In this document: piece by piece, positions 15,328 to 24,270 of the stretch
Layout of the letters: each line of letters starts with the position of its first letter
Numbering within the stretch: position 1 is the stretch's first letter
Source of the DNA: Lachnospiraceae bacterium
GTDB taxonomy: Bacteria; Bacillota; Clostridia; Lachnospirales; Lachnospiraceae
DNA: 64,000 nt
Direction of reading: 5' to 3'
NCBI GenBank assembly: GCA_017445585.1
Contig: JAFSTX010000052.1
Coordinates: 27,610 to 91,609, forward strand
Made by a program: the position numbers and the translations under genes
The notes under the pieces: generated by a model
Told to the model about the DNA's origin: nothing
Seen by the model: only the letters and a program-made list of their open reading frames with translations
Database searches by the model: none

Positions 15328-16335
15328 ATGGAAAGCTTTATTCCAAAAGGCTACCGGCCTGCGCTTGACATCAAGGCGACCGAGATAGCGGTAAAGAGAG
15401 TCAAGGATTTTTTTGAAAAGCAGCTGCTCACCGAGCTCAATCTGCGGCGCGTATCCGCACCGCTCTTTGTGACCCCTGCATCAGGCCTCAATGACAACCT
15501 GAACGGCGTCGAAAGACCGGTCACGTTTGGAGTAAAATGCCTGAATGACGCGCCCATGGAAGTCGTCCACTCGCTCGCCAAATGGAAGCGCATGGCCCTG
15601 AAGCGCTACGGCTTTTCCGTGGGAGAAGGCCTTTATACGGATATGAACGCCATCCGCAGAGACGAAGACCCCGACAACCTCCACTCCATTGACGTAGATC
15701 AGTGGGACTGGGAAAAGATCATCACAAAAGAAGACCGCACCCGCGATATGCTGCACCGTACGGTAAAAGAAGTCTATGAGGCTCTGCGCGTCACCGAAAA
15801 ATACATCGCAAACCGCTATGATTACGTAAAATGCATCCTTCCCGAGGAGATCACCTTTATCACCTCGCAGGAGCTGCTCGACCGTTATCCCACGCTGGAT
15901 CCCAGGGGACGCGAGACACAGGCGGCGAGAGAATACGGAGCCATCTTCATTGAAAAGATCGGCGGCGCGCTCTCAAACGGCGAGCCGCACGACGGACGTG
16001 CTCCCGATTATGACGACTGGGAGCTGAACGGAGACATAGTCGTATACTATCCTGTGCTTGACATCGCCTTAGAGATATCGTCCATGGGAATCCGCGTGAG
16101 CGAGGAATCACTGGCAAGGCAGCTTAAGGAAGCCGGCTGCGAGGAGAGACGGGAGCTTGATTTCCAGAAAGCGCTGCTCGCAGGAGAACTGCCCTACACT
16201 ATAGGCGGCGGTATCGGACAGTCCCGTATCTGCATGTTCTTCCTGCGCAAGGCACATATCGGCGAGGTACAGGCCAGCATCTGGCCGGATGAGACCTGGA
16301 AGATGTGTGGGGAAGCAGGAGTTCCGCTGCTTTAA
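15328..16335 (+). CDS. asnA: Aspartate-ammonia ligase (asparagine synthetase A)
   Basis: 335 residues, standard for AsnA. The enzyme converts aspartate, ammonia and ATP to asparagine, AMP and pyrophosphate, and is related to class II aminoacyl-tRNA synthetases. Characteristic segments include the V-S-A-P-L-F-V block at about 40-46, S-I-D-V-D-Q-W-D-W-E at about 115-124, and the C-terminal G-G-G-I-G-Q-S-R at about 294-301. GGAGGAG precedes the ATG. It lies downstream of asnS across the hairpin-rich repeat and ends before a strong terminator. The order fits local control of the asparagine pool. Confidence 0.96.
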   Translation: MESFIPKGYRPALDIKATEIAVKRVKDFFEKQLLTELNLRRVSAPLFVTPASGLNDNLNGVERPVTFGVKCLNDAPMEVVHSLAKWKRMALKRYGFSVGEGLYTDMNAIRRDEDPDNLHSIDVDQWDWEKIITKEDRTRDMLHRTVKEVYEALRVTEKYIANRYDYVKCILPEEITFITSQELLDRYPTLDPRGRETQAAREYGAIFIEKIGGALSNGEPHDGRAPDYDDWELNGDIVVYYPVLDIALEISSMGIRVSEESLARQLKEAGCEERRELDFQKALLAGELPYTIGGGIGQSRICMFFLRKAHIGEVQASIWPDETWKMCGEAGVPLL

Positions 16336-16342
16336 TTATCTG

Positions 16343-16380
16343 ACGGGCATATCGGGAGCTTCGATATGCCCGTATTTTTC
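16343..16380 (+). terminator. Rho-independent terminator after asnA
   Basis: A perfect 12-bp stem (ACGGGCATATCG with CGATATGCCCGT) and a 7-base loop, followed by ATTTTT. Confidence 0.85.
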
Positions 16381-16406
16381 TGCTTTACACGGATCGGAGA
16401 CAAGTC

Positions 16407-17135
16407 ATGACGCAGTATATCATAGTTTTTTTTATAAGTCTCCTGGGCGGAGTTGTACAGTCCGTTACCGGCTTCGGTGCGGGCGTGGTGATCATGCTCG
16501 TGCTGCCGTATTTCTTTGATCTGATACAGGCGCCCGGCATATCGTCAACGTCGATTCTGGCACTGACCTTCCTGATCACCTGGAAATACCGCAGCCATAT
16601 CCGTATACGCAAGGTCATAATGCCAGCGCTGATATATACGGTATTTGCCTGTACTTCTGTCATGGTCGCAAAGAAGCTGGATCTGCAGCTGCTATCGCTT
16701 ATCTTCGGGATCTTTCTGATCATACTCGCGCTCTGGTTCATCTTTTTCTCAAAGAGGGTAGAGCTGAAGGGCGGGCCTGTCTCGGCGGTGATCTGCAGCT
16801 TCATATCGGGACTGTGCGGCGGACTCTTCGGTATCGGAGGGCCGCTGATGGCGCTCTACTATACCGCGATCACCAAAAGCCGCGAAGAGTATCTCGGCAA
16901 TCTCCAGTTCGTATTCCTTACGAGCGGTATCGTGATGAATCTGACCAGGATCATAAACGGCAACTATACCATAGACCTGCTTCCGTTCACACTGATCGGC
17001 GCCGTGGCGCTGGGCGTAGGCAAGGTCTTCGGTCTGAAGATAGGAGACCGCATTCCCGCGGAAAAAATGCGCCTTATCGTATACTGGGCGGTCATGGTAT
17101 CCGGCGTGATAACCGTGCTGAAACAGGTGCTGTGA
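16407..17135 (+). CDS. TauE/SafE-family membrane permease
   Basis: 242 residues with about eight membrane helices. The G-G-V-V-Q-S-V-T-G-F-G block near residues 14-23 and its second-half counterpart S-G-L-C-G-G-L-F-G-I-G-G-P (about 133-145) are the paired signatures of the TauE/SafE fold. Family members export or import small anions such as sulfite, sulfoacetate or organic acids. It converges on the LysR gene (31 bases apart) and stands alone, so its substrate is open. Given the following operon, an organic acid is conceivable but not shown. Confidence 0.88.
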   Translation: MTQYIIVFFISLLGGVVQSVTGFGAGVVIMLVLPYFFDLIQAPGISSTSILALTFLITWKYRSHIRIRKVIMPALIYTVFACTSVMVAKKLDLQLLSLIFGIFLIILALWFIFFSKRVELKGGPVSAVICSFISGLCGGLFGIGGPLMALYYTAITKSREEYLGNLQFVFLTSGIVMNLTRIINGNYTIDLLPFTLIGAVALGVGKVFGLKIGDRIPAEKMRLIVYWAVMVSGVITVLKQVL

Positions 17136-17166
17136 CGTGGTGAGCTGCTCGGAGTATTCTGAGCAT

Positions 17167-18048
17167 TTACAGCTTGTAATTCTTCATATAGTTGATAAAG
17201 CTTCGAATGGCGTCGGAACGCTCCTGACCAGGGATATAGCACATGCAGATATAGGTGCGGATAGACTCCGTGAGCGGGACGAACGCCAGATCCTCGTCGT
17301 TCAGCAGGGTCGTGAGCTTGCGAAGCATGAATCCTATACCGTAGTTCCTCTTGACCATATAGATAATATTGATCGATTTATTCGTATAGGCCACCTCTCT
17401 GGGTACGAAGTGCGCGGCCAGGCATGCTTCAAAGCATACATCGAAGAGTTTGCTTCCGTGCTGCCACATGATGATAGGCTCGTTTGCTATTTCCTTAAGA
17501 TCAATACTTTTCCGCTTTGAGAGCGGATTTTTTTTATTTATGACAAGTACGAAATCATCCTCGGCAAGGGGCACGCAGGCGAAACCGTTAAGCTCTGTGG
17601 TAAGTTCCCTGGAGAAGGTGATATCGTAACGTCCGTCGATCAGCGGCTCCTTGATATTGCTCGTTTCATCTATCTTGTTGCGTATGACGATATCAGGGTG
17701 AGCGGCAGAGAAGCTGTTTATGGCCTCGGATATCCCGTAAGGATACGTCACCGGGATCGTGCCGACACGGATGGTCTGCTTCATACGCACTTCATCCTGA
17801 TACCAGTCGCTGCGGAAGCTGATGTAATTATTCGCAAGGGGAATAGCACTGGTCAGGAACCTCTCGCCGTCTTCGGTCAGAGAAATGCGTCTCGTGGAGC
17901 GGTCAAAGAGCTTGCACCCGAGTTCTTTTTCAAGAGCGAGAATATGCTTTGAAAGACTTGATTGTGAAATAAATAACGAATCGGCGACGTCAGAATAGTT
18001 CTTTACCTGTGCCAGCTGGACGAATTCGTATATATAATCGAGATTCAT
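17167..18048 (-). CDS. LysR-type transcriptional regulator, likely activator of the adjacent aro-like/TRAP operon
   Basis: 293 residues. The N-terminal winged helix-turn-helix has D-S-L-F-I-S-Q-S-S-L-S-K-H-I at about 23-36, with K-E-L-G-C-K-L-F-D-R-S following. The rest is a periplasmic-binding-protein-like effector domain. The ATG at 18048 is preceded by GAGGTGAG; the longer frame has no such signal. The gene is divergent from the aroC-like operon and shares a 184-base region with it that contains an inverted repeat of the T-N11-A type. LysR regulators of quinate/shikimate genes are known in Listeria and Corynebacterium. The effector here is probably the imported acid or a product. Confidence 0.92.
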   Translation of the reverse strand: MNLDYIYEFVQLAQVKNYSDVADSLFISQSSLSKHILALEKELGCKLFDRSTRRISLTEDGERFLTSAIPLANNYISFRSDWYQDEVRMKQTIRVGTIPVTYPYGISEAINSFSAAHPDIVIRNKIDETSNIKEPLIDGRYDITFSRELTTELNGFACVPLAEDDFVLVINKKNPLSKRKSIDLKEIANEPIIMWQHGSKLFDVCFEACLAAHFVPREVAYTNKSINIIYMVKRNYGIGFMLRKLTTLLNDEDLAFVPLTESIRTYICMCYIPGQERSDAIRSFINYMKNYKL

Positions 18049-18107
18049 AATGCTCACCTCCGCATACATGAATATAATACATGATGCTTCGAATATAATC
18101 AAGCAAA

Positions 18108-18124
18108 TATTCCAAAGGGGAATA
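18108..18124. promoter_or_regulatory. Candidate LysR binding site
   Basis: TATTCC and GGAATA form an interrupted palindrome with a 5-base centre. Its centre lies about 64 bases upstream of the predicted operon start, the usual place of the LysR recognition site. A second palindrome, TTCG-N5-CGAA at 18132-18144, abuts the -35 box and may be the activation site. Confidence 0.55.
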
Positions 18125-18144
18125 AATGAGCTTCGTAAAACGAA

Positions 18145-18173
18145 TTGACAAACCCGCCCCAAAAGCGCATTCT
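18145..18173 (+). promoter_or_regulatory. Promoter of the aro-like/TRAP operon
   Basis: A perfect TTGACA at 18145-18150 is followed after 17 bases by a poor -10 (CATTCT). A good -35 with a weak -10 and upstream LysR sites is consistent with an activator-dependent promoter. Expected start is near 18180. Confidence 0.5.
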
Positions 18174-18232
18174 TAAGGCGCATTTCAAGATCGAATTCCG
18201 TGAAAAGATCTATTATTTAAGGAGGTTTTGTT

Positions 18233-19411
18233 ATGAATGGCAACACTTTTGGGAGAGTATTCAGGGTGACGACCTGCGGAGAGTCATATTCCGGCGGTTT
18301 CCGTAAAGAACTCGATATCCCGTCATGCCTGTATGGCGGACTTATGACTATCGTAGACGGAGTGCCCGCCGGCATCAAGCTTACAGCTGATATGATCCAG
18401 GAAGAGCTCAACAAGCGCAAACCCGGGCAGTCACCTCTGGACAGTCCCCGTCTCGAGAAGGACCTCGTATATATCTTCTCGGGAGTTATGATGGATCAGA
18501 TGACCACCGGTGCGCCGGTAGGCATAGTGATCCCCAACAACGATATCGAGAATCTCCATATAGGACAGTACCACGATTACCAGGAGGCTGCACGCCCCGG
18601 TCATGCAGAGATCACTTACATGAAGAGATACGGCCAGTACAATGACTGGGTCGGTGCGGGGCGTGCTTCGGGACGTGAGACCGTCAGCCGTGTCGCCGGC
18701 GGCGCAGTGGCAAAGGCTATCCTCGATCGCGAGGGCATCGACGTCATCGCCTACACCATCGAGAGCCACGGCATCAAGGCAAAGCCTATCACCTACGAGG
18801 AAGCGAAGGCAAATTACCGCAAGAACGATATCAACTGCCCGGATCTTGCGGTCGCTCCCGCCATGGAAAAAGATATCCTCGATGTACGCAAGACCGGAGA
18901 GACCTGCGGGGGCATTATCGAACTTCTGGTCCACGGTCTGCCCGTGGGACTCGGCGAGCCCTGCTTTGATAAGCTCGAGGCAACCATCGCCCACGGTCTT
19001 ATGAGTATCGGCGCCGTCAAGGGCATCGAAGTAGGTGCCGGCTTTAAGGTGGCCGAGATGGTCGGATCCGAGTGCAACGACGAGATGTACTGGGACGAAG
19101 AGACCGGCAGAGTAAGGTACTACTCAAATAACGCCGGCGGTTTCCTCGGCGGCCTCAGCAACGGCGATGAAGTCCGTATCCGGATCGCTGTCAAACCTAC
19201 CCCTACCGTAGACGTAGTACAGAGAACTGTTGACTGCGGCAGCCACAAGAATGTGGAACTCAGCCCCATCACCAGACGCGACGCCTCGCTCCTTCCCCGC
19301 ATCTATCCCGTATGCGAGGCCATGGTCAGAATCGCCATAGTGGACGCTCTGATGCAGTTCAAGGGCTACCGCAACATGGAAGATCTGGATCCCAAGTACG
19401 ATCAGATCTGA
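18233..19411 (+). CDS. aroC: Divergent chorismate synthase homologue, GESHG histidine replaced by tyrosine
   Basis: 392 residues, clearly homologous to chorismate synthase along its length. Conserved blocks are D-G-V-P-A-G at 42-47, R-P-G-H124-A-E-I-T-Y, R-E-T-V-S-R-V-A-G-G-A-V-A-K at 148-161, F-D-K-L-E-A, S-I-G-A-V-K-G-I-E-V-G at 258-268 and N-N-A-G-G-F-L-G-G-L-S-N-G at 299-311. However, the N-terminal G-E-S-H-G motif reads G-E-S-Y19-S-G, about 13 extra residues follow before D-G-V-P-A-G, and the late R-H-D-P motif reads R-R-D-A. The missing histidine is one of the two catalytic histidines known in the family; the other (H124) is kept. AAGGAGG precedes the ATG. It may be a low-activity enzyme or act on a different substrate. 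Confidence 0.85.
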   Translation: MNGNTFGRVFRVTTCGESYSGGFRKELDIPSCLYGGLMTIVDGVPAGIKLTADMIQEELNKRKPGQSPLDSPRLEKDLVYIFSGVMMDQMTTGAPVGIVIPNNDIENLHIGQYHDYQEAARPGHAEITYMKRYGQYNDWVGAGRASGRETVSRVAGGAVAKAILDREGIDVIAYTIESHGIKAKPITYEEAKANYRKNDINCPDLAVAPAMEKDILDVRKTGETCGGIIELLVHGLPVGLGEPCFDKLEATIAHGLMSIGAVKGIEVGAGFKVAEMVGSECNDEMYWDEETGRVRYYSNNAGGFLGGLSNGDEVRIRIAVKPTPTVDVVQRTVDCGSHKNVELSPITRRDASLLPRIYPVCEAMVRIAIVDALMQFKGYRNMEDLDPKYDQI

Positions 19412-19433
19412 TAAAAGCATTCAGGAGAATAAA

Positions 19434-20726
19434 ATGATAGTCATATCAAAACCCTGCAAACTCAGCGGCGAGCTGTCGGTTCCCGGTTCAAAGAGCCACA
19501 CGATCCGTGCCGTCCTTACGGCGGCCATGACGGAGGGCACTTCCGTGATCAGAAATCCGCTTACCAGCGACGATGCGAAGAGCGCCCTTAAGGCGGCGGC
19601 CGATTTCGGAGCCGAAGTTCTGGAAGAGGACGGAGTATGGAAGGTCACCGGAGGTCCGGGACGCCTGCATACGCCGGACAATTACATCGACGCCGGCAAC
19701 TCCGGCACTACTACGTACTTTGTCATGGGCGTCGCCTCTGTCCTGGACGGATATACATTTATCACCGGAGACGAGCAGATCAGACGCCGTCCGGCGATAG
19801 AAATGGCAGAGCAGATCAACGCTCTCGGCGGAGAAGCGGTCCTGTTCCATCCGGAGACCAAATCGCCGCCCCTCTATATCAGAGGACCCAGACACGGCGG
19901 AAAGTGCCGCTTCGAAGGCAAGAATTCCCAGTATGTATCGGGCATCCTGCTTTCGGCACCTCTGGTAGACGGCGACACGGAGGTCTTCATCGACAGACCC
20001 TTTGAGAAACCCTATCTGCAGCTGACACTGGACTGGATGAAACGGTTCGGAGTGGACTGCGAGAACGAGGGCGGCAGATACGATCACTTCCTCGTAAAGG
20101 GCAATCAGTCCTACAAAGCATGTGACGCCACCGTACCCGCCGACTGGTCGGGGGTCGCATTCCCTCTGATGGCTGGACTGGTCACCGGCTCCGAGATCGT
20201 GATCAGCGGAGTTGATTTTGAAGACAGTCAGGGAGACAAGGCGGTCGTAGACTACATGCTCGGTATGGGAGCCGATCTGACGAAGGACCAGGCAGGCCGC
20301 CGGCTCTTCGTCCGCGGCGGCAAAAAGCTCGTCAGCGGTGTCACGATCAACCTCCAGGATACTCCGGACGCGCTTCCCGCGCTCTCTGTGGCTGCGGCCT
20401 TTGCCGAAGGCGATACGACCTTTACCGGCCTTGCTCACGTCAGGGTCAAGGAGACCGACAGAGTCGCAGTCATGCAGGAGGAACTCTCCAAGATGGGCGC
20501 CGATATCGAGATCGGACCCGACTATATGGTGGTCCATGGTGGAAAACCGCTCCACGGAGCGACAGTCGAAAGTCACGGAGATCACAGGATCGCGATGGCC
20601 ATGACGGTAGCCGGAATGATGGCAAAGGGAGAGACCGTGGTGCGCGGCGCAGAGTGCGCCAGCGTATCATTCCCCGGTTTTTACGAAAAAATGCTTGGGA
20701 TAGGAGCAGATCTGGAAATCAGATAA
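19434..20726 (+). CDS. aroA: EPSP synthase (3-phosphoshikimate 1-carboxyvinyltransferase) family protein
   Basis: 430 residues with the two-domain EPSP synthase pattern. P-G-S-K-S-H-T-I-R at about 17-25 gives the substrate-binding Lys, Ser and Arg. I-R-R-R-P matches the PEP-loop arginine region. N-S-Q stands where S-S-Q is usual. D-T-P-D-A-L-P holds the catalytic Asp, V-K-E-T-D-R the Lys and Arg, and D-H-R-I-A-M the late Arg. The A-G-N-S-G-T-T motif ends T-Y rather than M-R, so an arginine regarded as important in the E. coli enzyme is absent. It follows the aroC homologue by 22 bases. Normal enzymes join PEP to shikimate 3-phosphate; whether this one does is uncertain. Confidence 0.88.
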   Translation: MIVISKPCKLSGELSVPGSKSHTIRAVLTAAMTEGTSVIRNPLTSDDAKSALKAAADFGAEVLEEDGVWKVTGGPGRLHTPDNYIDAGNSGTTTYFVMGVASVLDGYTFITGDEQIRRRPAIEMAEQINALGGEAVLFHPETKSPPLYIRGPRHGGKCRFEGKNSQYVSGILLSAPLVDGDTEVFIDRPFEKPYLQLTLDWMKRFGVDCENEGGRYDHFLVKGNQSYKACDATVPADWSGVAFPLMAGLVTGSEIVISGVDFEDSQGDKAVVDYMLGMGADLTKDQAGRRLFVRGGKKLVSGVTINLQDTPDALPALSVAAAFAEGDTTFTGLAHVRVKETDRVAVMQEELSKMGADIEIGPDYMVVHGGKPLHGATVESHGDHRIAMAMTVAGMMAKGETVVRGAECASVSFPGFYEKMLGIGADLEIR

Positions 20727-20742
20727 GCATCAGGAAAGACGT

Positions 20743-22248
20743 ATGAATATTACAAAAGAATACAAATATGATGTTCTCGTGGCAGGCGGAGGCAGTGCTG
20801 GCGTTGCGGCAGGCATTGCCGCCGCCAGACGCGGTCACAGGGTCCTGCTACTCGAGGCAAGGGAGTCGCTGGGAGGATATGCGACCAACGGCTACGTACA
20901 CGGTATAGACGGAGTTATCAGCGGCATCGGCGCGGAGATAGTAGAAGAGCTCAAAAAAACCGATGATGTGGTGCCGAAAACCCGGTTCGGGATGAATGTG
21001 GTGTTCGATCCCGAGAAAGGGAAACTGTGCATGGAGGCGAAGCTTCTGAAGGCAGGAGTGAGGATACTCTACGGCGTGACAGTAATAGACTGCGAGGTAC
21101 AGGACGGACGTATCAGAAAGGTGATCGCCTTCGGTAAGTCAGGGGCTTTCTCCGTAGAGGCGAAGGTCTATATCGACGCCACCGGAGATGCAGATCTGGC
21201 CAGAGCAGCCAAAGTCCCCTACGAGACAGGCGCACCAGAGTATGCGGGACTTAACATGAGCTCCACTCAGGTCTTCAGGCTTTCCCATGTGAACCGCAAA
21301 AAGTATATGGAGGCAGATGCTCAGTGGCGGCTGGAGAACCCTCAGGAAGCAGCAAAAAGCAGCTATATGGCGCATATGTACCGTGAGGGCGTAAAAGCAG
21401 GGCTTCTTCCGTACTTCATTTTCCCGACGGCGCTCTTTTATCCGCTTCCTCACACGGACGATGAATGTGCGGACGTGACCGTAAACAGCAGCCACAGCAT
21501 CTACTGCAGGAGCGACGATACCGAGGATCGCACCAGACAGATCATCGAGCAGCATCAGAGCATGCTCTGCATGGAACGCTTCTTCAGGGAGATGGTTCCG
21601 GGATTTGAGGACTGCTACGTGGCGAATATCGCTCCGATGCACGGCTTCAGAGAGACCCGCAGGATCATGGGACGCTACGAGATGACGGATTCGGACATCG
21701 TCCTCGGTCGCAAATTCGACGACGCAGTCTGCAGATTCGCCGGAGGTCTGGATGTACACCATCCTACCAGCCGCGAGCACGGTTTCATCAGACACACTCA
21801 TATGACGGGAGATACAGGAAACGCGTTCGTGAGCGAGGCGGGGACGCCTGCTCAGGAGGTCGGGATACATAATTTTACCGTTCCCGACGGGCCAGAGGTA
21901 AGACCGGTTCCATACGACTGGTGCGAGATCCCTTACAGATGCCTGCTCCCTCAGGACGTGGAGGGGCTCCTCGTAGCCGGACGCTGCATTTCCGCGAGTA
22001 CGGCGGCTTCTTCCGGGACCAGGACCATAGGTTCCTGTCTTACGACCGGTCAGGCGGCAGGCACCGCAGCAGCTCTCTCGATCGAGGAAGGTGTCGATCC
22101 TTCCTGCCTGGACACCGCGCAGCTGCGCCGGATCCTGATCGCGGACGGAGTGAGTCTGGAAGGAAAGATAGAAGACGTGGCGGAGAAGTCGGAGGACGAC
22201 GAACTCTATGTCTCTTTCCTGGACAACGTCAAGATAAGAAAAAAATGA
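20743..22248 (+). CDS. FAD-dependent oxidoreductase (FAD_oxidored, PF12831-like)
   Basis: 501 residues. The dinucleotide-binding motif V-A-G-G-G-S-A-G-V-A-A-G at residues 11-22 and E-A-R-E-S-L-G-G-Y-A-T at about 38-48 identify the family. A second FAD-contact region, D-A-T-G-D-A-D, lies near residues 143-149, and a late G-L-L-V-A-G-R-C-I-S-A motif near residue 410 closes the fold. There is no signal peptide, so it should act in the cytoplasm. Family members oxidise or reduce organic acids, and many sit beside TRAP or tricarboxylate transporters. Between aroA and the TRAP genes it is the best candidate for the key redox step on the imported acid. Confidence 0.85.
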   Translation: MNITKEYKYDVLVAGGGSAGVAAGIAAARRGHRVLLLEARESLGGYATNGYVHGIDGVISGIGAEIVEELKKTDDVVPKTRFGMNVVFDPEKGKLCMEAKLLKAGVRILYGVTVIDCEVQDGRIRKVIAFGKSGAFSVEAKVYIDATGDADLARAAKVPYETGAPEYAGLNMSSTQVFRLSHVNRKKYMEADAQWRLENPQEAAKSSYMAHMYREGVKAGLLPYFIFPTALFYPLPHTDDECADVTVNSSHSIYCRSDDTEDRTRQIIEQHQSMLCMERFFREMVPGFEDCYVANIAPMHGFRETRRIMGRYEMTDSDIVLGRKFDDAVCRFAGGLDVHHPTSREHGFIRHTHMTGDTGNAFVSEAGTPAQEVGIHNFTVPDGPEVRPVPYDWCEIPYRCLLPQDVEGLLVAGRCISASTAASSGTRTIGSCLTTGQAAGTAAALSIEEGVDPSCLDTAQLRRILIADGVSLEGKIEDVAEKSEDDELYVSFLDNVKIRKK

Positions 22249-22308
22249 TTGTCTGAGCAAAAGCTTTTTATAATGTCTTTCGGGGCAATAAATCAGAAAG
22301 GAGAAGGA

Positions 22309-22929
22309 ATGAACATCAAGAACAAAAAACTGGCCTGGTGGGAAGAAAACGCCGAAGGCGCCTTTGAAGGTTTCCTTCGCTTCTGGGCGCTTGTCGTTAT
22401 GACGATACAGATCGTTACGCGCTATTTCTTCAATCACCCCTTGGTCTGGACAGAAGAAGTAGCACGTTTCCTGAATATATTTGCAGTTATGACTACTCTC
22501 GCCTGGGCCATTCGTCTTCACTGTGAGATGAAAGTTACGGTAGTAGTGGATTTCCTGCCCAAAAAGCTGAGAAAATTCATTGGCGAGGTCATGTATCTCT
22601 TCGGTCTGGTGATCATAGTCTACCTGTTCTACAACAGCATCTATGTAGTGATTGAGGCTCAGAAGACCGGCAAGATCGGCGCCGCCACAGAGATCCCTTA
22701 CTGGATCATCTACCTGTCTGCACCTTTCGGCTTCGGACTGGCTATCGTCAGATATATCCAGCAGTATTATCTGAAGATAAAGGGCTTTATCAACAGAAAG
22801 AAGGGTATAGAGACGGAAGAAGTCCACACGGAGACCGAGGTTGAGGCCGAAGTCAGAGAGGCCATGGAGCAGGAAAAGGCAGCAGCCGAGAGAATGGAAT
22901 CTGAGAAGAAGGAGGATAAGGAATCATGA
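22309..22929 (+). CDS. dctQ: TRAP transporter small membrane subunit
   Basis: 206 residues, four membrane helices in about the first 155 residues and a long charged Glu/Lys-rich C-terminal tail. V-T-R-Y-F-F-N-H-P-L-V-W-T-E-E at about 38-52 is the DctQ signature. It pairs with DctM in the membrane. ATG 22309 follows AAAGGAGAAGG; an upstream frame start lacks a site. The stop overlaps the dctM start by four bases. The extended acidic tail is longer than in most DctQ proteins and may be specific to this lineage. Confidence 0.92.
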   Translation: MNIKNKKLAWWEENAEGAFEGFLRFWALVVMTIQIVTRYFFNHPLVWTEEVARFLNIFAVMTTLAWAIRLHCEMKVTVVVDFLPKKLRKFIGEVMYLFGLVIIVYLFYNSIYVVIEAQKTGKIGAATEIPYWIIYLSAPFGFGLAIVRYIQQYYLKIKGFINRKKGIETEEVHTETEVEAEVREAMEQEKAAAERMESEKKEDKES

Positions 22930-24221
22930 GTATCGTTGCAATAGTATTCATAGTATTCTTTGCGCTCCTGATCCTGGGATGCCCCATCGTATTCGTCATC
23001 CTGACCACTGATCTGCTCCCCGGAGTGATAGATTCCACCTTCGTCGGAAACGCTCAGTATGTAGTCAGAAATATCATATCCTGTGCGGATTCCACCGCTC
23101 TGCTCGCGCCGCCCATGTTCACTCTGGCCGGTATTATCATGAGCCAGGGCGGCATAGCAAAGCGTATCTACAACGTCTTTATGTATTTCGTGGGAAAGCT
23201 CCCGGCCGGCATGCCCTGTGCGGTAGTTCTTACCTGCCTGTTCTACGGATGTATCTCGGGCTCCGGCACTGCCACTGCCGCTGCCGTCGGTTCCATGACG
23301 ATCCCGCTGCTGCTTGAACTGGGCTATGACAAGCCTTTCGTAGGCGTCGTAGTAGCTGCTTCCGCAGGTCTGGGCGTCATCATCCCTCCCAGCAATCCCT
23401 ACATCCTGTATGGACTTGCGACGAACACATCCATCGGAGCCCTGTTCCTGGGCGGTATCATCCCCGGATGCGTGCTGGCCGTATTCCTCTGCCTCTACGC
23501 GATCCTCTACTGCAAGAAGCACGGCGAGGACAAGGAAAAGATCAATAAGGCTGTCGACGAGCTGCGTGCAAAGGGCTTCTGGGCAGTATTCAAGGACAGC
23601 TTCTGGGCTCTGCTTACTCCCGTGATCCTGCTCGGCGGTCTGTACTCCGGCGTCGTCACGGTCACAGAGGTCGCCATAGTATCGGTTATCTACGCGCTGC
23701 TCGTTTCCGCGTTCATCTACAAAGGTACGAACTTTATGGGCATGTGCAAGATGTTCGTCAGCGCCTCGAGAGCCAGTGCTCCGCTTAACATCATGATCGT
23801 CAGCGCGATGGTCATGGGCCGGATCTTTACTGCACTGCAGATTCCTACCATGGTATCCAACTTCCTGGTGGGAACCTTCAGCACCAAGTTCGGCATCCTG
23901 ATCATAGTGAATGTCATCCTGCTCTTTATCGGAATGGTCATGGACACCGGTCCCGCCATCCTGATATTTGCTCCGATGCTCCTGCCTATCTGCTCGTCCA
24001 TGAACATCGACCCCGTACATATGGGTATCTTCATGACGATCAACATGGCCATCGGTTTCGTATCGCCGCCTTTCGGACAGACGCTTTTTATCACCGGCCC
24101 TCTGGTAGGCATAGAGGCGATGACTATAGGCAAGAAGTCATTCCCTTGTATAGGACTGATGATCGTAGCACTGCTCATCATCACCTTTATCCCCGAGCTC
24201 ACGCTCTGGCTTGCGTACTAA
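22926..24221 (+). CDS. dctM: TRAP transporter large membrane subunit
   Basis: 431 residues, about 12 membrane helices, the usual DctM size. The S-G-S-G-T-A-T-A-A-A-V-G-S motif (about 115-127) and the V-I-I-P-P-S-N-P-Y region near 154-162 are typical of the elevator-type transport core. It moves carboxylates inward using an ion gradient, with substrate delivered by the binding protein encoded next. Coupled to dctQ by an ATGA overlap. Confidence 0.95.
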   Translation: MSIVAIVFIVFFALLILGCPIVFVILTTDLLPGVIDSTFVGNAQYVVRNIISCADSTALLAPPMFTLAGIIMSQGGIAKRIYNVFMYFVGKLPAGMPCAVVLTCLFYGCISGSGTATAAAVGSMTIPLLLELGYDKPFVGVVVAASAGLGVIIPPSNPYILYGLATNTSIGALFLGGIIPGCVLAVFLCLYAILYCKKHGEDKEKINKAVDELRAKGFWAVFKDSFWALLTPVILLGGLYSGVVTVTEVAIVSVIYALLVSAFIYKGTNFMGMCKMFVSASRASAPLNIMIVSAMVMGRIFTALQIPTMVSNFLVGTFSTKFGILIIVNVILLFIGMVMDTGPAILIFAPMLLPICSSMNIDPVHMGIFMTINMAIGFVSPPFGQTLFITGPLVGIEAMTIGKKSFPCIGLMIVALLIITFIPELTLWLAY

Positions 24222-24270
24222 AACCCGTTTGAGGGTAAATGTATAAACATTTTTAAGGAGGAAATGAAAA

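Noticed and set aside
21139..24020. Long minus-strand open frames across the FAD oxidoreductase and TRAP genes
   Set aside because: They mirror strongly conserved genes on the plus strand and have no ribosome binding sites or family features.
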